From NCBI RefSeq assembly GCF_032854445.1, contig NC_088301.1, positions 56,248,512 through 56,312,511 of the forward strand: a stretch of DNA of 64,000 nucleotides, read 5' to 3'. A program made the position numbers and the translations under genes. Positions 36,511-47,475 of the stretch are shown piece after piece (the first letter of the stretch is position 1; every line of letters starts with the position of its first letter). Origin of the DNA: Liolophura sinensis. Taxonomy: Eukaryota > Mollusca > Polyplacophora > Chitonida > Chitonidae. The notes under the pieces are model-generated. The model did no database searches, had not been told where the DNA came from, and saw only the letters and a program-made list of their open reading frames with translations.

Positions 36511-37055
36511 TATATAATGATGTTCACATGTCTTTACCCTATAATGATATCTGTTACTATGGTGAATGAAGTAGTAAAAGTATGTGTATTGGTGCTGTTC
36601 TGATAACACTATAGGAGTGTATAATTAAAAGACAAAGATACAACATGAAGGCAAGAAGACAGTGATGTGATATTTTTCACCTTATGTCTGTGGTATGTTA
36701 CACTTTTAGGTTTTGCTACACTGTAAATATTCGCATACACTGTAAGACATATTACAGTGTAACATGGCGATACACAGTACAAATATACTGTAAATAGTGT
36801 GTACATAACCAGGACTGACACTTGTGTTTTATGCAGTGACATTAAAGCATGAAGACACAGTTTTCTGATCACAATAATTTTCCTTGAATACACCAACTCA
36901 AATGGAGAATGGACTTAATGGCACCCATGGTGTTTAATGTAACATCAGCCTGGTTACACGTATACCTTATCACCAAGCCCAGAACCTCATATCTTTAATT
37001 AAATGTCTTACATTATATGAGTTATCCCACGATACTGTAAAATAAGGTAACTCAC

Positions 37056-37092
37056 CTATGTTTGTTGCCTGGACAGAGCAATGAAGATCAGC
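37056..37092 (-). CDS. IL-17R-like exon 2 (short, x-L-x-C motif)
   Basis: A 37-nt exon between a TTGTTGTAG acceptor and a GTGAGT donor. It enters in phase 0, matching exon 1, and leaves in phase 1, matching exon 3. It encodes ADLHCSVQATNI. The L-x-C-x-V pattern matches the start of the first extracellular domain of vertebrate IL17RA (GLNCTV). The plus-strand paralogue has an equally short exon with the same phases and pattern at 62337-62364. Because it is so small, the support is the phase chain and the motif rather than length. Confidence 0.75.
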
Positions 37093-38817
37093 CTACAACA
37101 ACAACAACCAAGAATTAAACTGACAACCGATTCAAGCCTTTAAATATGTCCTTTGACCATTCTATAAAGTGAACTACATGTAGCTCTACCATATGCAACG
37201 TATAATGCAATGGCATAGCGCCTGACATAGTCATGTAGGTGTACATGTTGGGTAATAATAGAACTTCTTAAGAGGACTATGACATTCACGTGGACTGCCT
37301 GTCTACTGAAAAGAATCCCTGCCCACGTCATACACACAATGAAGCATGCTTGCATTAAGATGTCCGCAGTCTCCTTTAGGATCACGGTTTACACAACATT
37401 TGTTTGCTGAAAAGCAATATGGAAAAACAAGTGCATGTACACGAAGATCAAATGTCATACGTAACAGATGACGCAATACACTTTTTTTCAAACTGTTGAA
37501 GAAATATGCATTTAAGTTTTCGCTGGCTTTGGCTATGTGCACATTACACCATGAAAAAAACATTAAAAGTAAAAACATCATAATGCTACAAAGTACATGC
37601 AGAGGTTAATTAATTGTAAATACTGAACTGATTAATGTGAAAACGCTAAATCACTAAATCTGTAATCTGTATAGCCGTATCATGCTAAGCCAGGCTTACG
37701 TGCGCGCTCTGAATTGCAGTATCGCACATTGAACATGAAAGGCTGTCTGGCGGCAGTTAGGCTTATTCAGTTTACAAAAGCACAGCGAGTATGTCTGGTC
37801 ACCTCCCTGGGTTCACTGGGCAAGTTGTTTCTCCTTACCTTCCTCCTCAATGCTCGCACGCAAACCATTCACAGTCCTCACTTGTTTAGTTTCTCAGCAA
37901 ACTTAAGAACTTCTGCCTTTATGGTTATAGAATGCAAATAACGTATATACATGTATATACGTCATGGTAGAAGGCACCTGTTAAATACTTTACAAATCCG
38001 TGTCAAGCCACCGAGTTATTTTTATATGACGGCATGCACATCTCCATGGCCTTCTCAGAACTGTACACAGGAGTCCACCAACAGGTCTACATGTACATGA
38101 AGTGTGCTGGTTGTTTTGTAATACGATAAATCCTTCAAGCTTTTCACATGTTTACACATGGAGCTTGTCTAGTCTTCTTTTCACACCACATCTCAGCATT
38201 TAAGGCATGGTTTCAGACACCCAGTTCAAATATGCCAGAGTCACTGATCACTATCACTAGGTAAAACACATTCTGGTTACATGTAGATCACAGCACTGAT
38301 TTTGCTTTAGCGCACATGAATTATGTGCAAAATCAAAATCTATGAAGTTACTACATCTTGAGCTCACTTTCCTTTCAATTCAGACAGTCTAATTTAGTGA
38401 CACATCGCCTTATGACGAGGTGTCGACACGGTCAAAGGTTTTTATGATTAAAGTCATGAGAAATATCACTTTAATATGAAGTTTTGTGCAAGTGAGCTAA
38501 GGATGCTACTGTCACAAAGATGATGAAACACATTTGATGACGATTTTCCAAAATATGAAATTTACCTTTCTAGGTTATAGATATCAGCCCCGTTCATATA
38601 ATTTTATTTTCTAAACCATAATATTAAACTATTATTTTACTATAAATGACTATTACACCTAGGAACTAATAATTTTATATATGTGTATCCACACTTAAAA
38701 GACTAAAGTGTACATTTAAACAAGACTGACATGTCAATCATTTTTAGAAAACACCACAATGAAACAAAACGTGAATCAAAATTAGGTTTACAAAACCTTT
38801 CAGGCTGATCAAATTTT

Positions 38818-38945
38818 GCATATTTATTTGTTTGTTTGATTGGTGTTTTACATCAAACTCTTGAATGATTATTTCACTTATACTTCGCAGAGAAACTTCG
38901 CAGAGCCCGGAGGAAACCCACAACCATTGGTTTCTGACTGATCTT
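38818..38945 (-). mobile_element. Family-1 SINE fragment
   Basis: Tail TTTGATTGGTGTTTTACATC and the GAGCCCGGAGGAAACCCACA / ACCATTGGTTTC middle remain. About half of the core is deleted. Confidence 0.65.
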
Positions 38946-40421
38946 TCCACAGGCTAAAACAAGGAAATTAGTGTACACATATGGAAGGACGCTGACTAGG
39001 TATAACAATCATATGTTACAGCCCATAACTATGCAAGCATACCAGATGAACCCACTATGTACTTAGCACGTGCAGATACAGGCTGTATAGCAATCTTTCT
39101 TTATGGTTGGTTAACCCTTTCACATAAATCCAATAAATTACACTACGAACTTCCTGTTTCTTTCCTTGGCCCCTGACAAGATCACTTCCTGCATTCAAAT
39201 TCTCCTGAATCGAACAAACCACACCAGTAACAAAACAAAAAAAAAACAAAAAAACAAACCCTTATCATCACTTCTTTGAGGAGTTCTGGGACCACTGATA
39301 CAGTATATATTACATATATATAATATCTGTCTATTTCATAAGTCTTCAGAGAATTGGAACTAATCTGACAAATCCTCTCAAGGCAAAACTCTCCGTACTC
39401 AAGTACCATGATGCTAATTAAGTTTAATAGTCAGGTTTAAATGATCAGGTTCAGGTTAGTGAACGTCATTTTAGAAGTAGCCATGCTGTCATTGTGTTGG
39501 CATTTATACACTTTTTGTGTAGAGCACAGATTCTATTCCTGAAAAATGTTTCAACATCTCTACAATGCAATGAACAGTTATGGCAAAACAGTCGTGTTTC
39601 TTTTGGTTTTGTTTTTTTTTTTTTCAAGATTTCTCTATTTATCTCTATTTTCAAAATATTTACGTTTTATATGTAATTTATAAGGTATACAACAATTTCT
39701 GACTTATTAACGAATAGCCTACTTTACATTTCCTCAGGCTTTTTTTAACATCTCCACAATTTTGTTAAAATAAAAGAACAGTGGGGTTCACATTCACATG
39801 CATATATGTTGATTGTAAATTTTGATTTGCTATTCTATTTTGAATGATCAGTAGAAACCATGCGATGTACATGTAGGCTAGTCTATGGTTTGCCTCTGGG
39901 ACCATGAGAATTGTCTCATACCTGAGAATGCAGGATAGTTCTGATAAGGCTATGAAATCCAACTTTATCAAGTACAAACTATACGGTGCATGACAACTTC
40001 AGATTTAGAAAACATAGGGAATCTTCACAACACTTGACTATTATTATACAGAACGGACTTTATCAGCGAAACTCAAAAAAGTTATTTGCAGGTCTATACA
40101 TAAACACTCCAGATACATAAAGTTATGCAACATACATCAATTCATGGTTTATAAAGAATCCATAAATGCAAGTGATAACCAAAATAATTATGTCTGTATT
40201 AGTACAAATAATGACATCTATATTATTAAAAATAAAGACGAAATTAATCAGGATTTTCATCACACTGATGTCAATATTGTAGTTTATATATAATTTTATA
40301 AAACTCCATAATATCTCACACTGCTGCTGTAACATGTTGACGGCCCTACTGAGTTGGTGTTCAGGGTCCCTAAATTGTCATCTCATATGAAGAGCAATCT
40401 GAATGCTCTTCCCAGAATGAT

Positions 40422-40690
40422 TTATTTTATTTATTTATTTGATTGGCGTTTTTCGCCGTACTCAAGAATATTTCACTTATACGGCGGCGGCCAGCATTAT
40501 GGTGGGTGGAAACCGGGCAGAGCCCAGGGGAAACTCACGACCATCCGCAGGTTGGTGGCAGTCCTTCCCACTTACGGCCGGAGAGGAAGCCTACATGAGC
40601 TGGACTTGAACTCACAGCAACTGCATTGGTGAGAGACTCACGGGTCATTACGCTGCGCTAGCATGCTAACCAACTGAGCCACAGAGGCCC
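40422..40690 (-). mobile_element. Family-1 SINE, near full length
   Basis: All parts are present: TTTATTTATTTGATTGGCGT tail, GGCGGCCAGCATTATGGTGG core, ACCATCCGCAGGTTGGTGGC and the tRNA head (TTGAACTCACAGC, CTAACCAACTGAGCCACAGA). Confidence 0.88.
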
Positions 40691-41473
40691 CCTCCCAGAA
40701 TGAAGTTAAAGATGCACTTATGTGTTACAGATTGGCAAGTCACATAGAGAATAACACATACCATGGTAGTTTAGAAAACTTACAAGTTCTGCTAAGTCGG
40801 GCAGTAGTTCTTCACCCTAACAGGAGAGCTGGCTGACACAGAGCAAGGTCTTATGCAGCTACCTAAGCTTGACAACTGGACCAGTTTTATGGTGGGGTGT
40901 GTCATAATTTGGCCACATGCAATACACATAGTTACTGAAGCAAATTTACAAAGACAGGGATGAGAGACATACATAGACAGGAATATTATTTTCAAGCACT
41001 GTACAGAGAGCTATACGATGAGGCACAATATGTATAGATATTTTAATCTTCAATGTTTGATATTCTCGCATCTGTTGATGTGATTAGTTTAAGGAAAAAA
41101 TTTACAAAGGAAATAAGAAATAACATTCACACAATTAACTGAACAAAATGCAGACATAAATCCGCATACAGAATAATGTCACTTAAATGTACAAGCCAAA
41201 AACATGAATTCAAGAATGAAAGCATGTATGTCTTGAGGTGTGTACATGATATCACTTGGTCCACTGAAATTATACTGCCAATGGAAAGCCTTAATATATA
41301 CATGTACAGTAGAATACATATGGCTTGAGATCAGATTAACTTAAAATGACTATTTGTTTTCTCTTGCTTTAGATGAATTAACTACAGCCCTTAGAACACA
41401 TCATTCACTAGAATAAACAGGCATCCACTATGGCTCAATTTTGCTAAACCATTTATAACATCCATATCAAGCC

Positions 41474-41990
41474 ATCAATCTTCCCATTCTGCGTTTATCT
41501 TCTCATTCTGTGTCTATCTTCGCATTCTGCGTCTATCTTCTCATTCTGCGTCTATCTTCTCATTCTGTGTCTATCTTCGCATTCTGCGTCTATCTTCTCA
41601 TTCTGCGTCTATCTTCTCATTCTGTGTCTATCTTCTCATTCTGTGTCTATCTTCTCATTCTGCGTCTATCTTCTCATTCTGCGTCTATCTTCTCATTCTG
41701 CGTCCATCTTCGCATTCTGTGTCTATCTTCGCATTCTGCGTCTATCTTCTCATTCTGTGTCTATCTTCGCATTCTGTGTCTATCCTCTCATTCTGTGTCT
41801 ATCTTATCATTCTGCGTCTATCTTCTCATTCTGTGTCTATCTTATCATTCTGCGTCTATCTTCTCATTCTGTGTCTATCTTCGCATTCTGCGTCTATCTT
41901 CTCATTCTGTGTCTATCTTCTCATTCTGCGTCTATCTTCTCATTCTGTGTCTATCTTATCATTCTGCGTCTATCTTCTAATTCTGCGCTA
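41474..41990. repeat. 19-bp tandem repeat (about 26 copies)
   Basis: Unit TCTATCTTCTCATTCTGCG, with C/T variation at the CG/TG end and TC/GC/TA variation mid-unit. Because 19 is not divisible by three, all three plus-strand frames cycle through the same 19-residue Ser/Leu/Cys pattern and stay open for up to 156 codons. It is not a gene. Confidence 0.92.
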
Positions 41991-42659
41991 GAGGACTTCC
42001 AACTAATGTTTCATTATTCTTTGCATACAATCTGCTGTATTTGATTGACTTCCTCTGTAGTACTCAGTAGTTAATGTACCTGAGTATCCATCTCTGACTT
42101 TTGCAACAGAGGCTATACAAATAAAACAATGGAACAAAACAAGGTGCTAAATTCCACAGAATTCAGTACACATCTAAATTAACTAACAATGACTGTAAAT
42201 CAAAAATGATCAAAAATATTAACCAAATGTAGCAATTTTACGAGCCATATAACTGCCATATTATAAACTTACATTTTCCCAGTAGTATATCATCCAATAC
42301 GTAACTTCTTAACAAACCTCAAAACACAAAATTAAAACATTATTAGAGCTCTCAAAATGAGGGGGAAAAGAGCGCTTCAGACATGGATGAAACGTTACAT
42401 CGTTTACAGTTACACCAAAACATGTGTTTAACAGATTTAAAACATAGTTCATTAGGATTTCAGAAAGAGCCTCATGCTGATGTTAGTTATGATCAAAAAG
42501 TTTGAAAATGGTTTAATACCAGTTTCAAGCATATATATGGCTACATCTATGATACACACCACAAAGGCATTTTATTTATTTGATTGGTTTTTAGAATTAT
42601 ATTGGTAGGAGATGAAGAACTGACTATTCTAATACAGACAATATCTTCTGCTAAGAGCC

Positions 42660-42812
42660 TCAGCACTTCACTCCAATCATAGAACAGGCAGCTCTGCGAT
42701 TTGACTTTATTCCTGTATCAAATTTGAAGTGATTTGGGTGATATTCTGGGTGCGTACAGTTGTTGTTGACAGCACAGGCGCTCTTAATGATCCTACAGTC
42801 CAAGTCATAGTA
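42660..42812 (-). CDS. Candidate alternative exon 2 with stop (Cys-rich)
   Basis: After a CACATACAG acceptor, 50 phase-0 codons run to TGA at 42660-42662. They begin YYDLDCRIIKSACAVNNNCT and end in IGVKC, with five Cys. The opening D-L-x-C resembles exon 2 (ADLHC), the paralogue's exon (PNLQC) and the start of the vertebrate IL17RA ectodomain. Spliced to exon 1 it would give an 82-residue secreted Cys-rich protein. An AATAAA, supplied by a SINE tail at about 42570, lies about 85 nt past the stop. It could also be an independent small gene or a dead exon. Confidence 0.4.
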   Translation of the reverse strand, partial: YYDLDCRIIKSACAVNNNCTHPEYHPNHFKFDTGIKSNRRAACSMIGVKC

Positions 42813-43500
42813 CTGTATGTGTATGCGCATGTATAACCTTTGTTTCCCTCGTTGTCCTGCTTCATATATACAGTGCATTACAGTAATATGTTCTGGCCTT
42901 TTGAAACAATATAATTGGGCCTGTGTTGAGACCTTGGCAATGGTAATCTTGAAATAGCTTACGCTCGGTTTCCGAACGTTAGCAAATTATGTGACTGTCA
43001 AGTCAGAACTACCAAAACATAAAAAGTCATAACCATGTAGCTCTAAACTTTTAGTCATGAAGGCATGACATGCTCTTGCCATTTCCACCTACAAGCACAA
43101 GAGCAAAACAAGACGAACTGTCACTGTTACATGTCTAAAAGTCACATTATTCTTTAAGATTACGTCTTATAGGAGTTTTGTTTCAATCCTGCAGTGCACC
43201 CATAAAACTGACAGACATGGTATCATGGGTATATAGCATAGTGGAAACAGATAAACAAACAAGATGTCCCTTGTCAATTAATTATAGAGATATGAATTTG
43301 AACCATGAGTCTACAAGCACTAAATACCAAGCATAAACCAAGAGTCCAGATGTCCAACGGGGGTGAGGCCCCCTCATCTTTGCCTTCCCACCCTCCCCCC
43401 AATATCCAGCCTTCAAAAGGTATAAACACAAATAAAAATAACAAAAAGACGGTGTAAAAATATCACTATAGATGGAGTTAGAGTTACGTGAGCTCTCCGA

Positions 43501-43683
43501 TCAGATTCTATCGTGTACAAGTACCATGTGGAGATTAGGTGAAATAACCCCAGAAATACCGCAAATTGGAGACTCCTCTAAAGTTTTTGTAGTGCATTTT
43601 TGTGTTACTATATCCCCAACCTCATCAACATGCCGCAGACGATTTCCCACTGTGGCGGCCATCTCATTTTGATAGTCATGCAT
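43501..43683 (-). other. Short ORF below the paired E-boxes
   Basis: A sixty-codon minus-strand ORF. From its internal Met it reads MAATVGNRLRHVDEVGDIVT, and the ATGGCCGCC context and nearby CACGTG sites resemble a housekeeping-type 5' end. No domain is recognised, and it may be chance. Confidence 0.25.
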
Positions 43684-43689
43684 ACGTGA

Positions 43690-43730
43690 TCGTCACGTGA
43701 TTAATAGTCATCACGTGATTAATGTGAGCG
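43690..43730. promoter_or_regulatory. Paired CACGTG E-boxes inside intron 1
   Basis: Two copies of TCACGTGATTAAT occur about 18 bp apart (43695-43723). CACGTG is the core for USF, MYC/MAX and TFEB-type bHLH factors. They sit just upstream, on the minus strand, of an ATGGCGGCC-like start (minus-strand ORF 43501-43683, with MAATVGNRLRHVDEV from its internal Met). Together these look like an internal promoter for a transcript in exon-poor intron 1, but no product is recognisable. Confidence 0.3.
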
Positions 43731-44760
43731 CAGAAAAAAAAAAGGTCGTTTAAGGGAGATAAATATGGCAATCATTATAGTAACACTAGTCAAGTCCAGT
43801 TTCCCATTTAGCTGGTTTCCCCTCCTGACGTTAGATGGTGCAAATCGCTCGTAAGTAATGAAAATGGTGACAGACAGCTTACGGCAACAGTGGTGTAGTG
43901 TCTGAAAATGTGTTCATTTTGTGAATTTGTGCAGTTATCATGGAGGCTCAGAATTGGTTAGCTGATTATGGGCATCACTCGGCTGACATCAGATTTACGC
44001 TAGGGAATTTTCAATGCGCATGTGAAGACATGTTAACTGTTCTTTACTGTTAACTGGAAACATTAGAAGCAATTTCTCTCTGTAACTCTCCCACACTTTG
44101 TGTTGCTTGTTCTGAGAGTTACATTCCGCAACTGGAGATTGCACAGTTATGTCAAACAGAAATAAGGCTTTGCTTCCTAGAGGTGGAAATCCAGAAGTGA
44201 ATGAATTTACTGTATATATTGACTGTAACCTACAAATCGAAAAAGCAGAAATGCTCAAATCGGTTTCATCTCGTCTTTGACATATGAATATACCAGATCA
44301 GTCCTTAATTGTTAGAATGCATTTCCAAAGATTTCTGTCAGGAAGCAAGCCTTTCTCCTTCCAACACCCGCAATTTCACCTGAAGAGTGGGTGAAGCTGA
44401 CCTGCTCGGTACGTTTGTACATTGTTACGTCTGGTGTGTGTTTCATTCGTGGTCCTACTATCACAGTACTATGACTGACGATAAAGACCCTTCCATTTGA
44501 AACAGTTGATTTTTCGCAGAATCTCCCAAATGTCTTTTCAGTCACATGGAGTGACACTTCACACAATGTCAAAAGTAAAGACTACTCAGACGAGTGCCAC
44601 TTTAAAAAGTTGAACAATTAATTAAGTTGGATAAGTTAGGCTTACAGGCTACATGTCTACAGACTACCATTTGTTTATGATCCAGATTGTAGGCAGTGGT
44701 TATCAGTTCAATCGTTGATAGAAGCAACTGTTTGCCATATATTCCACCAGAACTACTTAC

Positions 44761-44856
44761 CCCAACATTACAATGAGATGAACAGTGGAAATTTGCGGAT
44801 GACAACGCGCAACAGGTGGCCGCCAACACCAAGGATACCCATGCACCCCCAGCCAT
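44761..44856 (-). CDS. IL-17R-like exon 1 (signal peptide)
   Basis: Thirty-two codons, from the ATG at 44856 to a clean GTAAGT donor directly after 44761, ending in phase 0. The peptide begins MAGGAWVSLVLAATCCALSS, a typical signal peptide with a hydrophobic core and a likely cleavage after SSA, followed by a short Cys-bearing stretch. The ATG follows purines (gggagATGG), a good Kozak context. About 70 nt upstream lies AAGATGGCGCT, a YY1-like motif that also opens an eight-codon upstream ORF, so some translational damping is possible. An alternative first exon may exist at 45141-45176. Confidence 0.8.
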
Positions 44857-45140
44857 CTCCCTCGATCGTTTACACCGCCACTGACGCTGTCTGCTGCACT
44901 ATCATTCATTCACGTAGGACAGCGCCATCTTGAGGTGGATACAAACACAACCGGATGTCCACTTAGGGGGGCGTCTTATAGTGACATAGAAGTGCTCGCA
45001 TATTGCTAAACGCTAAAGTGAAGCGGAATGCCTGGACACAACTATACCGAAACACCTTGAAAACATAGAAGGTGGTAAAATTTTACCTTAATTCAGGTCA
45101 AATAATACACAAGAAAATACTGATATAATAAAAGACTTAC

Positions 45141-45176
45141 AGCACATAGAGAGCAAAAGCAGAGCAGCGATGACAT
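45141..45176 (-). CDS. Candidate alternative first exon of the IL-17R-like gene
   Basis: ATG at 45176 opens twelve codons, MSSLLCFCSLCA, followed at once by a perfect GTAAGT donor in phase 0, the same exit phase as exon 1. Joined to exon 2 it would give a short hydrophobic leader upstream of ADLHC. It lies 285 bp upstream of exon 1, so it could come from an upstream promoter or be a chance ORF. No transcript evidence is available. Confidence 0.35.
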
Positions 45177-45287
45177 TGTGATTATCGGCAAATGGTCTTA
45201 CGAAATAAAGTTTGAAATATACCTTCGGCAGGGTTTATTCTAGCTGTTCGTGTAAATGTTCAAACTCGCTCTCAACATCATGTCTTA

Positions 45288-45937
45288 AGCTGAGATTCCA
45301 TATACGCGGTATGCGGTTTGCGGTATACCGCACGCGGTACGCGGATACTTCATACGGTATGCGCTTTCTCTGATTCCATTTATGCGGTAACGTGTGCGTT
45401 TTCTTTCTTTCATGGTGCGTTTTTATCAGAGCAAACATGTCGCATTCCTCCATTTCACGACGTGTGGCTTTAGAGCAAGATTCAGACCTTGCCATAATAG
45501 CAATGTCATATAAGTTGTTGCAACTAAAGAAGCGTAAAAAGAGAAAACACCGATGGTGGGTCCACAGTATTTTGCGGCAAAGAGCTCAGCAGGGAGCTTC
45601 CCATAACGTGGTCTCGGAATTGCAGCTGGATGGAGAAAAATTCCAACAGTACTTTCGTCTAACCAGAGAACAATTTAAACAAGTTCCGACCACGTGTCGG
45701 GGAAACACCCCACCAGTGACGTCATTTCTTGGGATACCCTGTCCGGTTTTGAAAACGCATACCGCACCGATCGCTACATGGTGCGATTGATTTTGCCGTA
45801 TACGTTTCCGCATGAAAAAAACGGATCCGCAGCCGTACCTATGGAATCATTGCAACTTATTTTAACTATTTCGATTTTTTGCCGCGTACCGCATACCGTG
45901 TACCGTATACCGCTACCGCATGTAAGGAATCTCAGCT
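45288..45937 (+). mobile_element. PIF/Harbinger-type element with partial transposase
   Basis: 650 bp flanked by TTA on both sides (45285-45287 and 45938-45940), the three-base target duplication of PIF/Harbinger. Terminal inverted repeats of about 55 bp begin AGCTGAGATTCC and are themselves made of CGCGGTATGCGGT-like palindromes. The interior keeps an ORF fragment resembling the start of a Harbinger transposase. It lies about 0.4 kb upstream of exon 1. Confidence 0.82.
45437..45790 (+). pseudogene. Truncated Harbinger transposase N-terminus
   Basis: From MSHSSISRRVALEQD the ORF reads a Lys/Arg-rich stretch, then RWWVHSILRQRAQQGASHN and LDGEKFQQYFRLTREQFKQV. This is the W-x-R plus F-x-x-(Y/F)-F-R-(L/M)-x-x-x-x-F pattern at the start of HARBI1-like DDE transposases. 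The catalytic domain is absent and the ORF runs into the right terminal region. Confidence 0.7.
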
Positions 45938-47271
45938 TTAAACAAAATTGCGAAAAGCCTGCAACAATAAACAGTTTAGTTGTGCGTGTCTTGTTCATGT
46001 CGTGTATGGCTGTGGCGTCACAATCACAGCGTCATCAACCTGAATTGTTGGCAAAGTAGCCTTTGTTTGAGTGGCGCTGGTACAACTCGACGTCTTGATG
46101 GGAGTGAACGTGTTCATGGTAAGGTTAACCACACGGATAAGTATTTACCTGTAAGTGTAGTAGCTGACTTTAAGAAATGTTTGTTCTCCCGCGAAAATCA
46201 AAAACGTCCTTTTGTTGAAACAGACTCGTAACATATAATATCTAAGTAGTATGCACCTAACAAATATGCCATAACAAAGATGTCAGTGAATTGTTTTATT
46301 ATTACTGTATTATCGATATGTATATTTTGTTCGGTTCCCTAACCATACTTCAAAGAAAAGCTGGAAAAACCGAGAAATACACTTTTGTGTGTGCGTTCTT
46401 CTGCATTCACCAACATGTGGAAAAAATTTGTGTTTCTAGAAACTATCATAAGCTTGTGAGTGTTAATATGTTCGATACATAAAACATGCAGCTTTGAAAA
46501 CATACAGAAACCCATTACATGCCTACATGCAGATAAAATACAGAGAACGATACATCGTTTTGTATTTTTCCTGAGATATTAGAGTATATATATTTGTGTC
46601 TGTCTCACGTCCAAGACTGAAGGATATTATATAACGAAAAGGTTCACAATTGAAAATATCATTGACGTAAATAATTATTTGCCAGCCCCTCTGGTATGCA
46701 CGGAACTTGACCGATAGGCCTATGCATACGCCTACCCTTTCAGATTTTAAGATCTTTACTTTAGTGACACTATTATAGACAAATAATATAGATATGTTAA
46801 AGTGCTAAGACCATTGAACAAGGTAAAGATAAAGTCATCACGGAATTCCAACTATATTTTAAAAAAGATTTGTTTTGATTAAAAGTTTCTTTGTGTTTCT
46901 TTGAGCATTAAGCATGAATGAAGAGATTTTCGGTTCACTATTTTATTTGTCAGCAGCAACACAACGTCATCTTAATTAACACAGTATACATAGGAAAAGC
47001 ATCATTTTAAATCTTTGTCTTGACGAAGACTCACCAGCGATCGAGCAATTGTTGATATGTCAAGTTCATCCATGTAAGAATACAGGTTTATAAATACATC
47101 TAATTTTTACCTTGGACATTGTTAATCCCACAATACAAAATATTACAACTTTATAAAAAAAAATTATACAGGAAGAATAATATGTGTTATCCGGCATGCA
47201 TTTATACGGTAAAACTGGAGTGGGGAAAAGGGGGCTCTGTGACCGAGGAGGTTTGCGTGCCATTTGAAATT

Positions 47272-47475
47272 GCGACGCATTGATCAGGACTCTCACCACT
47301 GCTGTCGCTATGACTTCCAGTCCAACTCATGCAGGCATCCTCTCCGGTCTTACGTGGGACGGTCTGTCGGCAACCTGGTGGAGGGTTTCCCACGGGTCCT
47401 TCCCACCATAATACTGCCCGCCGTGAAATTAAATATTGTTGAGTATGGCGTAAAACACCAAGGAAATAAATCATA
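47272..47475 (+). mobile_element. Family-1 SINE (diverged)
   Basis: Contains ACTCTCACCACTGCTGTCGC, CATGCAGGCATCCTCTCCGG, CCCACCATAATACTGCCCGC and the AAAACACCAAGGAAATAAAT tail. The tRNA head start is missing. Confidence 0.72.

Larger units (their letters stand above)
31109..37055. other. Intron 2
   Basis: Mostly the Ty3-like element (32479-36510). 31200-32470 and 36520-37050 are AT-rich with no recognised gene. A short TA microsatellite lies near 31620-31670. Confidence 0.6.
37093..44760. other. Intron 1 of the IL-17R-like gene
   Basis: Holds family-1 SINEs, the 19-bp satellite, the candidate stop-containing exon at 42660-42812 and the E-box pair near 43700. Remaining ORFs lack domains. Confidence 0.55.
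5171..44856 (-). other. IL-17 receptor-like gene, full span (11 exons)
   Basis: This is a single-pass membrane receptor of the interleukin-17 receptor family, expected to bind secreted IL-17-type cytokines outside the cell and recruit SEFIR adaptors (Act1/CIKS type) inside. Eleven exons on the minus strand join with consistent phases (0,1,1,1,0,1,0,0,1,1) and sum to 2142 nt, which is 713 residues plus a stop. Model order: signal peptide (about 1-21), Cys-containing ectodomain of two fibronectin-III-like domains (about 33-335), Pro-rich stalk, transmembrane helix (about 351-374), SEFIR domain (about 381-540), Ser-rich tail. The introns host a Ngaro/DIRS element, a Ty3-like element, two TTAA elements and several satellites. 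Exon 7 is frame-broken in this copy. Family assignment rests on the SEFIR blocks plus the ectodomain motif order and is strong. The subtype (RA, RD or a mollusc-specific class) is not resolved. Confidence 0.85.

Noticed and set aside
41510-42044. Long Ser/Leu/Cys ORFs of 90-156 codons
   Set aside because: They are translations of the 19-bp tandem repeat in all three frames, with a 19-residue period, and are not genes.
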